Shown here piece by piece: positions 7,224-14,607 of a stretch of 22,503 bases of DNA (position 1 is its first letter; each line of letters begins with the position of its first letter). The translations under genes and the position numbers were made by a program. This DNA comes from JAXGMQ01 sp964613055 (GTDB taxonomy: Bacteria; Caldisericota; Caldisericia; JAAYUI01). The notes beneath the pieces were generated by a model. The model was not told where the DNA came from, did no database searches, and saw only the letters and a program-made list of their open reading frames with translations. The stretch covers positions 1-22,503 of the forward strand of contig CAZTGD010000033.1 of the NCBI GenBank assembly GCA_964613055.1, given 5' to 3'.

Positions 7224-7232
7224 GGCTTGTTA

Positions 7233-7260
7233 TTGTATTGTAGAATGAATATCCTATAAA
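7233..7260 (+). promoter_or_regulatory. Promoter candidate for the lipoprotein gene
   Basis: TTGTAT (7233-7238), 16 bases and TATAAA (7255-7260) lie about 30 bases upstream of the lipoprotein Shine-Dalgarno. The -10 lies within the left arm of a perfect inverted repeat. Confidence 0.45.
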
Positions 7261-7280
7261 TGGTTCCGAATCATTTATAG
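7254..7280. promoter_or_regulatory. 27-bp dyad overlapping the -10, possible operator
   Basis: CTATAAATG (7254-7262) and CATTTATAG (7272-7280) are perfect 9-base inverted arms around a 9-base centre. The left arm contains the -10 box, so a dimeric repressor bound here would block the promoter. If transcription begins near 7267, the RNA would hold only the right arm, which makes an RNA hairpin less likely than a DNA-binding site. Confidence 0.45.
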
Positions 7281-7293
7281 ATGGAGGTTCGAT

Positions 7294-8430
7294 ATGAAGA
7301 AACTGACGGTATTAATTACGCTTTCTATGGTCGTATTGCTAACTGCATCCTGTGGAATATCACAGGGAATAAAAGGTAGGGTTTATGATGATACATATGG
7401 TGATCCGATAAGTGATGTTATCATCCGATTGAAAAGCATTGGCAACACCACCCGTGACGTGGAAATAGAAGTAACCCCAGACAAAAAGGGCATTTACAGC
7501 ATTAAAGCCAAACCGGGTCGATATCGAATAGAGACCGAAGACGACGATATAAAGTACAAAAGATTCATTCAGCCAATTACCATCGAGGACGAGATAATAG
7601 AGATGGACTTGCCCTTGGAGCCAGTTGTAAAGACATGGGTTCATGGTTACGTAGCCGAGAAGGAATCCGAACAGCCAAAAAACTATGAATACCAGAAATA
7701 TGTTCCAGGTGCTAAGATAACTGTTGACGACAAAGAAGTCACAACAAACGAGGATGGAAGTTTTGAAATAAAATACCTTAGATCAGGTCTAAAAAAAGTA
7801 TCCATTGAAGCTGATGGGTACAAACCATACAACAAAGCCTATAACCTTTCTCGAGGTGAGACAATCGAGTATTTTGAACTTGAACCACTCACAGATATTG
7901 ATCGAAAGTTGGTTTCTTCAATAAAGAATCTAGCTTCGTATAAAATGGAGATACTGAAGGGTACATCAAGCGATAGCATTACTGATGCACACTCGGTCAC
8001 CATAATAGGTTTTCCATTCAACTATCAGGTAGAGTCTGGTGATGGTACTTTCAGGTATACCAATTCGTTCTACACAAAACTAGATGATGTTAACTCAGAG
8101 TATATTCAGATAAAAAAAGATGAAATGATTGAACTAGATTCGATGATAAAGGATTCAATTCAACTGATAGATGATCTTGGATACTACATATCCAACACGG
8201 ATGGTATGAGTATCGGTGAAGTGATAGGAAACGTTGCCGGCTACAGCTGTTCTGCGTATTCATTCAAATACGATTACAACGATGAACAATACGATGTTAA
8301 CCTTTGGGTAATTATAGACGGCACCCTTGAAACCTATCCTGCCAAAGTAACAATGAGTAACGGCGGTTCATACATAGAGTTGAGTTTATACGCATTCAAC
8401 AGCTTCGAGAATAACGAGATTCTTAACTAA
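7294..8430 (+). CDS. Lipoprotein with two carboxypeptidase-regulatory-like domains
   Basis: This 378-residue protein starts at ATG 7294 with GGAGGT at 7283-7288. The signal peptide ends in a good lipobox (LTASC, Cys20), so the mature protein should be lipid-anchored outside the membrane. Residues about 25-110 (IKGRVYDDTYGDPISDVIIRLKS...GIYSIKAKPGRYRI) and about 116-198 (VHGYVAE...PGAKITVDDKEVTTNEDGSFEIKYLRSGLKKVSIEADGYKPY) are two carboxypeptidase-D regulatory-like beta-sandwich repeats. Residues about 205-378 form a separate domain I do not recognise. Its alternating beta pattern and AYSFKYDYNDEQYDVNLWVIIDG...PAKVTMS recall LppX/LolA-type lipid-binding folds, as inference only. It is monocistronic and acidic. 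A role in binding polysaccharide or lipid is possible, but nothing nearby shows it. Confidence 0.82.
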   Translation: MKKLTVLITLSMVVLLTASCGISQGIKGRVYDDTYGDPISDVIIRLKSIGNTTRDVEIEVTPDKKGIYSIKAKPGRYRIETEDDDIKYKRFIQPITIEDEIIEMDLPLEPVVKTWVHGYVAEKESEQPKNYEYQKYVPGAKITVDDKEVTTNEDGSFEIKYLRSGLKKVSIEADGYKPYNKAYNLSRGETIEYFELEPLTDIDRKLVSSIKNLASYKMEILKGTSSDSITDAHSVTIIGFPFNYQVESGDGTFRYTNSFYTKLDDVNSEYIQIKKDEMIELDSMIKDSIQLIDDLGYYISNTDGMSIGEVIGNVAGYSCSAYSFKYDYNDEQYDVNLWVIIDGTLETYPAKVTMSNGGSYIELSLYAFNSFENNEILN

Positions 8431-8452
8431 ATATCGGTTAACCTTTACAAGC

Positions 8453-8480
8453 TTGACAGATTGTCAGGAATATGTATATT
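8453..8480 (+). promoter_or_regulatory. Promoter with dyad at -35, no coding gene downstream
   Basis: TTGACA (8453-8458), 16 bases and TATATT (8475-8480) form a good promoter after the lipoprotein stop. The -35 is inside a short inverted repeat, TGACA-GAT-TGTCA (8454-8466). No plus-strand gene follows, so it should make a non-coding RNA. Confidence 0.5.
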
Positions 8481-8486
8481 AATTAT

Positions 8487-8620
8487 CGCCTGTTCGAGGA
8501 GAGGTAGCAGGTCTCATCAATGACCAGCCTTTGGTCGTAAAAGCACTCCCAAACCTAAATCCTCTCCATCTTTCCTACACTTAGTAAAAACCGATAAAGC
8601 TAGCTATCGTTCTTTGTTTC
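8487..8620 (+). ncRNA. Candidate small structured RNA
   Basis: The stretch follows a good promoter and holds no open reading frame of note on the plus strand. Perfect 7-base arms GGAGAGG (8498-8504) and CCTCTCC (8561-8567) could close an outer helix. Inside it, GACCA-GCCTT-TGGTC (8522-8536) makes a small hairpin. At 8592-8609 a CGATA/TATCG hairpin is followed by a U-rich stretch (8610-8618) that could end transcription. I do not recognise a known RNA: it lacks the SRP RNA core and does not match the riboswitch consensuses I can recall. It may instead be only the 3' region of lspA on the other strand. Confidence 0.35.
8586..8609 (-). terminator. Intrinsic terminator of divIVA-lspA (possibly bidirectional)
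   Basis: On the minus strand CGATA and TATCG pair around an 8-base loop (8592-8609) and are followed by GTTTTTA (T-run at 8586-8590). The hairpin includes the lspA stop codon at 8600-8602. The short stem makes this weak. The plus strand also has a U-rich stretch after the stem, so it may serve both directions. Confidence 0.45.
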
Positions 8621-9073
8621 GTTAAATATCATAACGTAGACTAGTATAATTGCAGACACCACAATGCCAGAATCAGCTACATTGAAAACGGGGAAGTTTA
8701 TGAAGTCGAGATGAATGAAATCAACCACAAAGCCCCTGGCAAACCTGTCAATGAGATTGCCAATAGCCCCACCAAGTATCATTCCGATTGCAATACTGCT
8801 GGATTTGTCCTTAATGATTTTGGGTACAAATACAAGTATGAGGAAAACAACAATGATCGCAAGGAAAGCAAAGATCATATTACCTCCCTGGCCTAGTCCC
8901 CAAATAGTGCCACGGTTGTGTACTTTAACGATTGAAAACAATCCCGGTATAAGCGTTTTGCTCTGACCAAGAGGAATAGTGTATGAAACGATAATCTTTG
9001 AAAGCTGATCAATCAGTACCAAAATGGCAAAGGACAATCCCATCCTGTATAGAAGGTGTTTAGGAAGATTCAT
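8600..9073 (-). CDS. lspA: Lipoprotein signal peptidase (SPase II)
   Basis: This 157-residue protein has four hydrophobic segments (about 12-30, 64-86, 94-106 and 134-150) and cuts the signal peptides of prolipoproteins in the membrane. Conserved blocks are all present: IDQLSK (21-26), NRGTIWGL (53-60), GGAIGNLIDR (101-110) and GFVVDFIHLD...FPVFNVADS (114-135). Asp109 and Asp134 match the aspartyl catalytic pair, with Asn106, Asn131 and Ala133 in their conserved places. NRGTIWG replaces the usual NxGAAFG. The start at 9073 has only a poor Shine-Dalgarno and lies 14 bases after the divIVA stop, so translation is probably coupled. Its substrates here would include the 7294 lipoprotein and the SBP2 binding protein. 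Confidence 0.95.
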   Translation of the reverse strand: MNLPKHLLYRMGLSFAILVLIDQLSKIIVSYTIPLGQSKTLIPGLFSIVKVHNRGTIWGLGQGGNMIFAFLAIIVVFLILVFVPKIIKDKSSSIAIGMILGGAIGNLIDRFARGFVVDFIHLDFINFPVFNVADSGIVVSAIILVYVMIFNETKNDS

Positions 9074-9087
9074 ATCGATAACCCGTA

Positions 9088-9591
9088 TTACTGTTCTTTT
9101 TCGGTTTCTTCTGTTTCGGCAATTGCATCAGAGGGGGGTTCGTGGGTAGTTCTTGCCTTGTCAAAAAGAGAGGAATCCATATTCTCAAGAAGATTCAGGA
9201 ATGTTGTTAGATACGCCTTAAACTCACTTTTGAACTCAATATATGCACTGGATATTGAGCGCATGAGTTGCTTTGATTCAGATGTTTGCTGTTCCGCTCT
9301 TACCCTTGCGTTTTCAACAATGGTTTCAGCTTCATGCTTGGCTGTGTTTTTAACATCCTCAGCTGTTTTCTGAGCGAGTGTCAACGCCTGCTCGAGTTGT
9401 CTGCCTGTAGAACGGTACCTATCGACTTCCTCAGACAATCTCTCAACCTTTTCCTGTAGCTCCTTGTTGTCTCTGTAGAGTTGAGAGAAATCCTTCTCAA
9501 CCTGTGAGAGAAACTCCTGTACTTCTTGTTTATTGAATCCCGAAACACCGGTCTTGAATGTTTTGTGTCGTATATCAAGCGGTACTAGCAT
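9088..9591 (-). CDS. divIVA: DivIVA-family polar/division coiled-coil protein
   Basis: The protein has 167 residues and an N-terminal DivIVA domain, LDIRHKTFKTGVSGFNKQEVQEFLSQVEKDF (5-35), with the conserved LDI and GF-EV positions that bind membrane. A long coiled coil follows (about 35-115, rich in Glu, Gln and Lys). The C-terminal region (about 115-150) is amphipathic and may multimerise, and the tail is acidic. DivIVA proteins self-assemble at curved membranes to guide division or polar growth. The start at 9591 is preceded by AAGGGGG about 10 bases upstream. In many Gram-positive genomes divIVA is followed by ileS and then lspA; here lspA follows directly. The gene has its own promoter. 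Confidence 0.93.
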   Translation of the reverse strand: MLVPLDIRHKTFKTGVSGFNKQEVQEFLSQVEKDFSQLYRDNKELQEKVERLSEEVDRYRSTGRQLEQALTLAQKTAEDVKNTAKHEAETIVENARVRAEQQTSESKQLMRSISSAYIEFKSEFKAYLTTFLNLLENMDSSLFDKARTTHEPPSDAIAETEETEKEQ

Positions 9592-9618
9592 CTTGGTTAA
9601 ACCCCCTTATTCAGAGTT

Positions 9619-9646
9619 ATTCTATCTGTAGTGATGGTTCTGTCAA
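9619..9646 (-). promoter_or_regulatory. Promoter of divIVA-lspA
   Basis: On the minus strand TTGACA (9641-9646), 16 bases and TAGAAT (9619-9624) lie in the 60-base gap after the last permease gene. The expected start near 9612 gives a leader of about 20 bases before divIVA. Confidence 0.65.
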
Positions 9647-9651
9647 GTAGT

Positions 9652-10971
9652 TTAGATCTTGAGTTTTGGGTCAAGCGCATCTCGCAATCCATCTCCGAGG
9701 AAATTAAAAGCGAGTACCACAAGCGCGATTACAATACCTGGTACAAGCCAGACATGTGGAGCGTTCAATGCATGAGGGAAACCTTCATTTATCATCGATC
9801 CCCAAGAAGGCATGGGTGGTCTGACACCGATGCCAAGGAATGAAAGACCAGCTTCCGACATAATCGCACCGGCAATTCCTAGCGAAACGTAGACAATTAT
9901 CGGTGCAAGCATGTTTGGGAGAAGATGTTTGAATATTATTCTTCGATTCTTTGCGCCCATTGAACGTGCCGCCTCTACAAATTCACTCTCCTTCATAGAC
10001 ACGACTTCACCTCGAATGATCCTAACTATGGGAGGCCAACCCACCAGACCCAAGGCTATGAAAACATTATATATGTCTCTTCCAAATACCGACATTACGG
10101 CAATTGCAAACAGCAACGAGGGAAAAGCAAACATTATGTCAGTTATTCTCGATATAAAATTATCAATCCATCCACCATAAAATCCAGCAATCGCTCCTAA
10201 AATAATTCCGACAAGCAACGACGCCGTAATAACAACAATTCCGACCGCAAGTGACACCCTAGAGCCATGAATTATCCTTTGAGCTATATCCCTTCCCGAG
10301 TTGTCTGTGCCTAGGATTGGTTTTGGTATGGGACCCAACTCCATCTCAGTTGGTTTCAGATCATGGGAGCCTTTAATATGCAGTCTCTTGTTCCCTGACT
10401 CATTATCAATCACAACATAAGCAACACCCATATCTGCCCACTCAACATCGATAAAATCGCCAGCTATGACTTCCCTAGTGGTTTTTGTATGGTCACCTTC
10501 AGCTCTGAAATCAACAATATGCCTTAGAACAGTAATTGATTTTGTCGACCGAAATGTATTCAAACTCGGGTGTTCGCCAATAATCTTATAACCTGGAGGA
10601 AGCGTATTATTATTAACAGGCACCGTCTCTCTTGTGCCATCAGGCAACTCAATTTCAAGCGCTTTCCCAATCATCACAAATTCAACTGATTCGCCATTGA
10701 TTCCTACTTTTTCATTATAGGATTCTGTGCTGTCAGAAACCTCATATATATATTCCTTTGCTTGGAACTGCTCTATGGACTGAATCGCATGTACACTTTT
10801 TAAGGGTGGGGTGAGTTTAGCATCAAGATTCATTGAATAGGGATTTGGTGCTATCAAATCAGCCAACAATGCTAATACAACCATAACAAATATTATTGAT
10901 AATCCTATTACAGCCAGCTTGTGTCTGAGAAGTCGTTTAAAAACTGTTCTGTTGAACTTCTTTTCAGCCAT
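9652..10971 (-). CDS. Peptide ABC importer permease, DppC/OppC type, long form
   Basis: This 439-residue inner-membrane protein has the DppC/OppC layout: a cytoplasmic N-terminus with RRLLRHKLAVIG-like residues, a first membrane segment (about 18-40), an outer loop, then GTDNSGRDIAQRIIHGSRVSL (221-241) and the BPD_transp_1 domain with five segments. The EAA coupling loop reads EAARSMGAKNRRIIFKHLLPN. Usual OppC proteins have about 300 residues; the extra length comes from an insertion of about 160 residues (56-218) between LDAKLTPP and PILGTDNSG. The first segment's orientation puts this insertion outside the cell. It overlaps the stop of the upstream permease by one base (TAATG). It pairs with that permease and with SBP2, and must use the OppD/OppF ATPases farther upstream. 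Confidence 0.92.
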   Translation of the reverse strand: MAEKKFNRTVFKRLLRHKLAVIGLSIIFVMVVLALLADLIAPNPYSMNLDAKLTPPLKSVHAIQSIEQFQAKEYIYEVSDSTESYNEKVGINGESVEFVMIGKALEIELPDGTRETVPVNNNTLPPGYKIIGEHPSLNTFRSTKSITVLRHIVDFRAEGDHTKTTREVIAGDFIDVEWADMGVAYVVIDNESGNKRLHIKGSHDLKPTEMELGPIPKPILGTDNSGRDIAQRIIHGSRVSLAVGIVVITASLLVGIILGAIAGFYGGWIDNFISRITDIMFAFPSLLFAIAVMSVFGRDIYNVFIALGLVGWPPIVRIIRGEVVSMKESEFVEAARSMGAKNRRIIFKHLLPNMLAPIIVYVSLGIAGAIMSEAGLSFLGIGVRPPMPSWGSMINEGFPHALNAPHVWLVPGIVIALVVLAFNFLGDGLRDALDPKLKI

Positions 10972-11909
10972 TACTTCAACCTAACCCTTGGATCAATATA
11001 AGCATATGATATATCCACAATGATATTTGTCAGCACAAATATCATAGCTAGAACGAGAACTGACCCCATAACGACTGGCATATCACGTTTCTCAATTGCG
11101 CTGATCATGACCGAACCAAGACCTGGCCAACTGAATACCTTTTCCGTTATTATTGCACCTGCCATGAGCATGGCGAAATAGTTGCCTATGACAGTTACTA
11201 TTGGTATGAGCGCATTCTTTAAAGCATGCTTGTAGACAACAGCCAATTCTTGTACACCCTTCGCTCTTGCTGTTCTCACATGGTCGGAATTCATCTGCTC
11301 TAGGAGTGTTGATCTTGTCATTCTGGATATCATGGCAAGCGGTATAGTACCCAAGGCAATTGTTGGCAGTATAAGGTGATAGAATGAATCCATAAAACCC
11401 TTTGTACCATAGCCTACCCCTGGAATAATAGAAAAATATCGAATGAATACAAGTTGGAGTATCAAGCCCAGAACAAATATTGGAGTAGATACACCAACCA
11501 ACGCTAAAAACATAAAGATATTATCAGTTGTAGAGTACTGACGAGTGGCTGAAACTATACCGGCCGGGATTCCCAGCAAAACGGCAAAGAGCATTGCCGA
11601 CACAGTTAGTTTGAGTGTCGCTGGAAATGCATCTGCTATCACCCTTGTTACTGGTTGTTCAGTTTGAATTGATTTGCCTAGGTCACCCTGAACTGCCTTC
11701 CAAAGGAATTTACCGTATCTGGTTGGCCAGGGGAGATCCATTCCATATTCTCTTTCTATCTGCGCTTGGATTTCTGGATCTGGGTGCTGTCCAAGTGACA
11801 TTCTGAATGGATTGCCTGGAACAACCAGAAATAGCATAAAGGTTATAAATGTGATCCCAATGATCACAGGAATCAACTGAATAAGTCTCTTTGCTATATA
11901 CTGGAACAT
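10971..11909 (-). CDS. Peptide ABC importer permease, DppB/OppB type
   Basis: This 312-residue inner-membrane protein has normal DppB/OppB length and layout. It begins MFQYIAKRLIQLIPVIIGITFITF, with the outer loop containing PGNPFRM, and a BPD_transp_1 domain with GVSTPIFVLGLIL and the EAA coupling loop RTARAKGVQELAVVYKHALKNALIPIV. It ends DPRVRLK, typical of the family. With the overlapping DppC-type gene it forms a peptide-permease heterodimer that works with the lipoprotein SBP2 just upstream. A strong hairpin between SBP2 and this gene (11922-11949) lies close to the start, and the sequence before the ATG (AGAGAGA) is a weak Shine-Dalgarno, so expression may be set lower than for SBP2. 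Confidence 0.95.
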   Translation of the reverse strand: MFQYIAKRLIQLIPVIIGITFITFMLFLVVPGNPFRMSLGQHPDPEIQAQIEREYGMDLPWPTRYGKFLWKAVQGDLGKSIQTEQPVTRVIADAFPATLKLTVSAMLFAVLLGIPAGIVSATRQYSTTDNIFMFLALVGVSTPIFVLGLILQLVFIRYFSIIPGVGYGTKGFMDSFYHLILPTIALGTIPLAMISRMTRSTLLEQMNSDHVRTARAKGVQELAVVYKHALKNALIPIVTVIGNYFAMLMAGAIITEKVFSWPGLGSVMISAIEKRDMPVVMGSVLVLAMIFVLTNIIVDISYAYIDPRVRLK

Positions 11910-11921
11910 AAAATCTCTCTG

Positions 11922-11949
11922 GGGGTGTGACAGAAAAACATCACACCCC
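11922..11949 (-). terminator. Hairpin between SBP2 and its permease genes
   Basis: On the minus strand GGGGTGTGA and TCACACCCC (11941-11949 and 11922-11930) pair perfectly over 9 bases with a 10-base loop. No proper U-tract follows. It may protect the SBP2 message from 3' decay or weakly terminate, giving more binding protein than permease. Confidence 0.6.
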
Positions 11950-11973
11950 TTACATATCTATCGAATAGCAAAA

Positions 11974-13605
11974 CTATTTGTGTATCTCTACAAGATTATG
12001 GGGTAACGTACCCATTGGGGTCATTCTGAATCCCTTAACATAGGACTTCAACAAGAACCAGTTTACCATAAAATTGATTGGCATCCATGGAGCTTCTTCC
12101 ATTGCAATTACTTCGGCTTCTTTATACAACTCCATCCTTGTTGCCGTATCCATGGTAGTCATGGCTCTGTTGACCAAATCATCAAACTCTTGGTTGCTGA
12201 AGAAAGATGCTCCTCCCTTTGGTCCGGCATTCTCTGACGCTAACAGTACCCAAAGGAAATTGTCCGGCTCAGGATAGTCTGCTATCCACCCAAGTCTGAA
12301 TACAGGGAACTCACCCTGGTCAATCTTCTCCAGGTAGTCACTCCATTCAAACTCTTCAAGAACCAGTTCAATGCCAAGGTTGTTCATAATCTGATTCTGA
12401 ATGAATTCAGCAACATCTCTGTGTGTTGCCGTTCCCTTGTTGTATGCAAAGGTAATTTTCTCTGGTAGATTCAAACCCTCTTCAATGGCTTCATCTAGCA
12501 TGTTCTTAGCCATAGTTGGGTCATAAGGGTAGGCATCGGTTTCGCTTTTGTAGTGAGGCATTGAAGGGGGCAGTATACCAGTAGCGAGTGTGTACCTGTT
12601 GTTGTATATCTTTTCGATAATTGCATTCCTGTCTACAGCATAGCAGAACGCTTTTCTGAATTTTTTGTTGTCGAACGGAGGTATATGAGTTCTGAATCCG
12701 ATGTACTGTATTCCAAGCTGATCAACCTTTGACATCTCAGATGACAGTATTTTATCAGCTTTTATCCTCTGAAACTCAGCGTCAGCGACAAGGTTGTAGT
12801 CGATATTGCCTGACTCATACTCCTGCTGTCTGACTGTATCCTCTTTGTGTATGTAGTACTCAAGCTTGTCTATTCGCGGTTTCTCGCCCCAATAGTTTTC
12901 ATTTGGAAGGAGCGTCAGCATCTGGTTTCTCTTCCAATCATCCAGCACGAAAGGTCCTGTTCCAACAGGATTCTTCTCGTACCAGACAGAATCTTCCTCT
13001 GCTTCGCCGGCCTCCACTGACTCTTGATGCAATACCCAGGCTGAGCTGTAGGTCAACTTATGGAGGAATACTGGTGATACATGCTCAATTGTGATCTCAA
13101 GAGTTTTTTCATCAACCACTTTCATACCAGTTACTTCTGTACTCACACCATCGTTGAAATCTTTTGCACCAACGATATCTATCAGTATCCACGTTCTTGG
13201 GGATGCTGTTTCTGGAGCAAGCACCCTTTCAAAACTCCACTTGACATCATCAGCTGTCACCGTTTCTCCATTGTTGAAAAGAGCATCCCTCAGATGAAAT
13301 GTATAGACTGCTCCATCATCTGAAATATCCCAGCTTTCAGCGAGTGAGGGAATGATATTAAGGTCAATGTCATATTGGACCAATCCTTCGAACAACTGCT
13401 TACCAACCTCATGGCTCGTTGTGTCTGTAAGTTGAGCTGGATCGATCGTTGGGACAGGCTGTGCTAGTGGGAACCTGAACACACCACCGAGGACCACTTC
13501 GTTGGATTCATCGGTTTTATTTCCATCGGGTGCACTTTCGCCCCCACATGATACGAATGAAACGATCATCAACAACACTACCAAAGCTACCATGAGTTTT
13601 CTCAC
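11974..13605 (-). CDS. Peptide-binding lipoprotein (SBP family 5), SBP2
   Basis: This 543-residue extracytoplasmic solute-binding protein has the length and blocks of family 5: VPTIDPAQLTDTTSHEVGKQLFEGLVQYD, LAESWDISDDGAVYTFHLRDALFNNGETVTADDVKWSFERV (the family signature region) and VGTGPFVLDDWKRNQMLTLLPNENYWG. The signal peptide ends in FVSC with Cys20 followed by Gly-Gly and a Ser/Asp/Glu-rich linker, so it should be a lipoprotein although the -3 residue is Phe. I chose GTG 13605: AAGGAGG at 13612-13618 directly abuts an upstream ATG at 13611, leaving no spacing, and is 6 bases from the GTG. It lies after oppF and before a DppB/DppC pair. It delivers peptides or a related oligomer; the ligand is not evident. 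Confidence 0.93.
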   Translation of the reverse strand: MRKLMVALVVLLMIVSFVSCGGESAPDGNKTDESNEVVLGGVFRFPLAQPVPTIDPAQLTDTTSHEVGKQLFEGLVQYDIDLNIIPSLAESWDISDDGAVYTFHLRDALFNNGETVTADDVKWSFERVLAPETASPRTWILIDIVGAKDFNDGVSTEVTGMKVVDEKTLEITIEHVSPVFLHKLTYSSAWVLHQESVEAGEAEEDSVWYEKNPVGTGPFVLDDWKRNQMLTLLPNENYWGEKPRIDKLEYYIHKEDTVRQQEYESGNIDYNLVADAEFQRIKADKILSSEMSKVDQLGIQYIGFRTHIPPFDNKKFRKAFCYAVDRNAIIEKIYNNRYTLATGILPPSMPHYKSETDAYPYDPTMAKNMLDEAIEEGLNLPEKITFAYNKGTATHRDVAEFIQNQIMNNLGIELVLEEFEWSDYLEKIDQGEFPVFRLGWIADYPEPDNFLWVLLASENAGPKGGASFFSNQEFDDLVNRAMTTMDTATRMELYKEAEVIAMEEAPWMPINFMVNWFLLKSYVKGFRMTPMGTLPHNLVEIHK

Positions 13606-13626
13606 AGTCATCCTCCTTCTATTATG

Positions 13627-14607
13627 TTATCTTACGTGCGGGCAGGCAGTCATATGTCCACCTCCCACATCAATCAATGGATATTCACCTTTATTGCACT
13701 TGAACGATTCTTTGTTTCGAGCATAGAGTTCACACCTGGTGTGAAATCTGCATCCAGGTGGTGGGTTGATTGGAGAGGGTATGTCTCCTTCAAGCAAAGC
13801 GTGATCCTTTCTTTTCTCTGGATCAGGTATTGGAATAGCATCCAGCAATGCTCTCGTGTATGGATGAAGGGGTTTTTCAAACAACTCGTTACCTTCTGCA
13901 ATTTCTACAATCTTACCCAGGTACATAACGGCTATCTTGTCTGACATATGTCTTACAACAGCCAGGTCATGGGCAATAAATAGATAAGTGAGTTCAAGTC
14001 TTTCCTGTAGGTCCTGCATGAGGTTAATTATTTGTGATTGAATGGATACATCCAGAGCAGAGACCGGCTCATCGCAGACAACGAACTTTGGATTCAATAT
14101 TATTGATCTTGCAATACCTATCCTCTGTCTCTGACCTCCAGAGAACTCGTGTGGATATCTATGCAGGTATTCAGGTCTCAATCCAACAACCTCCATTATC
14201 TCCTGCACAATCTTTTCCCTTTCTTTCTTATCTGCAAGACCATGAATTACAAGTGGTTCACCGATAATGTCACCAACCGGCATACGTCTGTTCAGAGAAC
14301 CAAATGGATCCTGGAAGATTATCTGCATTTCACGTCGTTGTCTTCGAAGCGTTTCACCCCTCATTGACGCTACATTCTTATCATCAAATAATATCTCTCC
14401 AGAGGTTGGTTCATGAAGCTTCAGTATGGTCTTACCTGTTGTAGTCTTTCCAGAACCTGACTCGCCTACCAGTGATAATGTTTCACCCTCGTTAATATTG
14501 AAGGATATATCATCCACAGCCTTTACATAACCAATCGTCTTTGAAAACAGACCACCCGTTATTGGGAAATATTTCTTCAGATTATTAACTTTAAGGAGTT
14601 CCTTCAT
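13627..14607 (-). CDS. Peptide ABC importer ATPase, OppF/DppF type
   Basis: This 326-residue cytoplasmic ATPase has Walker A GESGSGKTTTGK, Q-loop FQDPFGSLNRRM, signature FSGGQRQRIGIARS, Walker B VVCDEPVSALD and switch His in FIAHDLAVV. The C-terminal oligopeptide/dipeptide-transporter domain has PPPGCRFHTRCELYA...FKCN...ACPH, the four-Cys pattern seen in DppF/OppF tails. The start is ATG 14607, 7 bases after the purine-rich GGAAGGAG, rather than the GTG one codon earlier, and it overlaps the stop of oppD (TGATG). It should pair with the OppD-type ATPase next to it. These two are the only ATPases in a cluster with four permease and two binding-protein genes. Confidence 0.95.
   Translation of the reverse strand: MKELLKVNNLKKYFPITGGLFSKTIGYVKAVDDISFNINEGETLSLVGESGSGKTTTGKTILKLHEPTSGEILFDDKNVASMRGETLRRQRREMQIIFQDPFGSLNRRMPVGDIIGEPLVIHGLADKKEREKIVQEIMEVVGLRPEYLHRYPHEFSGGQRQRIGIARSIILNPKFVVCDEPVSALDVSIQSQIINLMQDLQERLELTYLFIAHDLAVVRHMSDKIAVMYLGKIVEIAEGNELFEKPLHPYTRALLDAIPIPDPEKRKDHALLEGDIPSPINPPPGCRFHTRCELYARNKESFKCNKGEYPLIDVGGGHMTACPHVR

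Noticed and set aside
8487..8570. Could the intergenic stretch be SRP RNA, a riboswitch or 6S RNA
   Set aside because: The SRP core with GGAAGGAAGCA is absent, no coding gene lies downstream on its strand to be controlled, and the fold is not the long imperfect duplex of 6S RNA.
9655..9685. Short hairpin (CTTGA/TCAAG on the minus strand) at the end of the last permease gene as a terminator
   Set aside because: The stem is only 5 pairs and no U-run follows, so it is not convincing as an intrinsic terminator.
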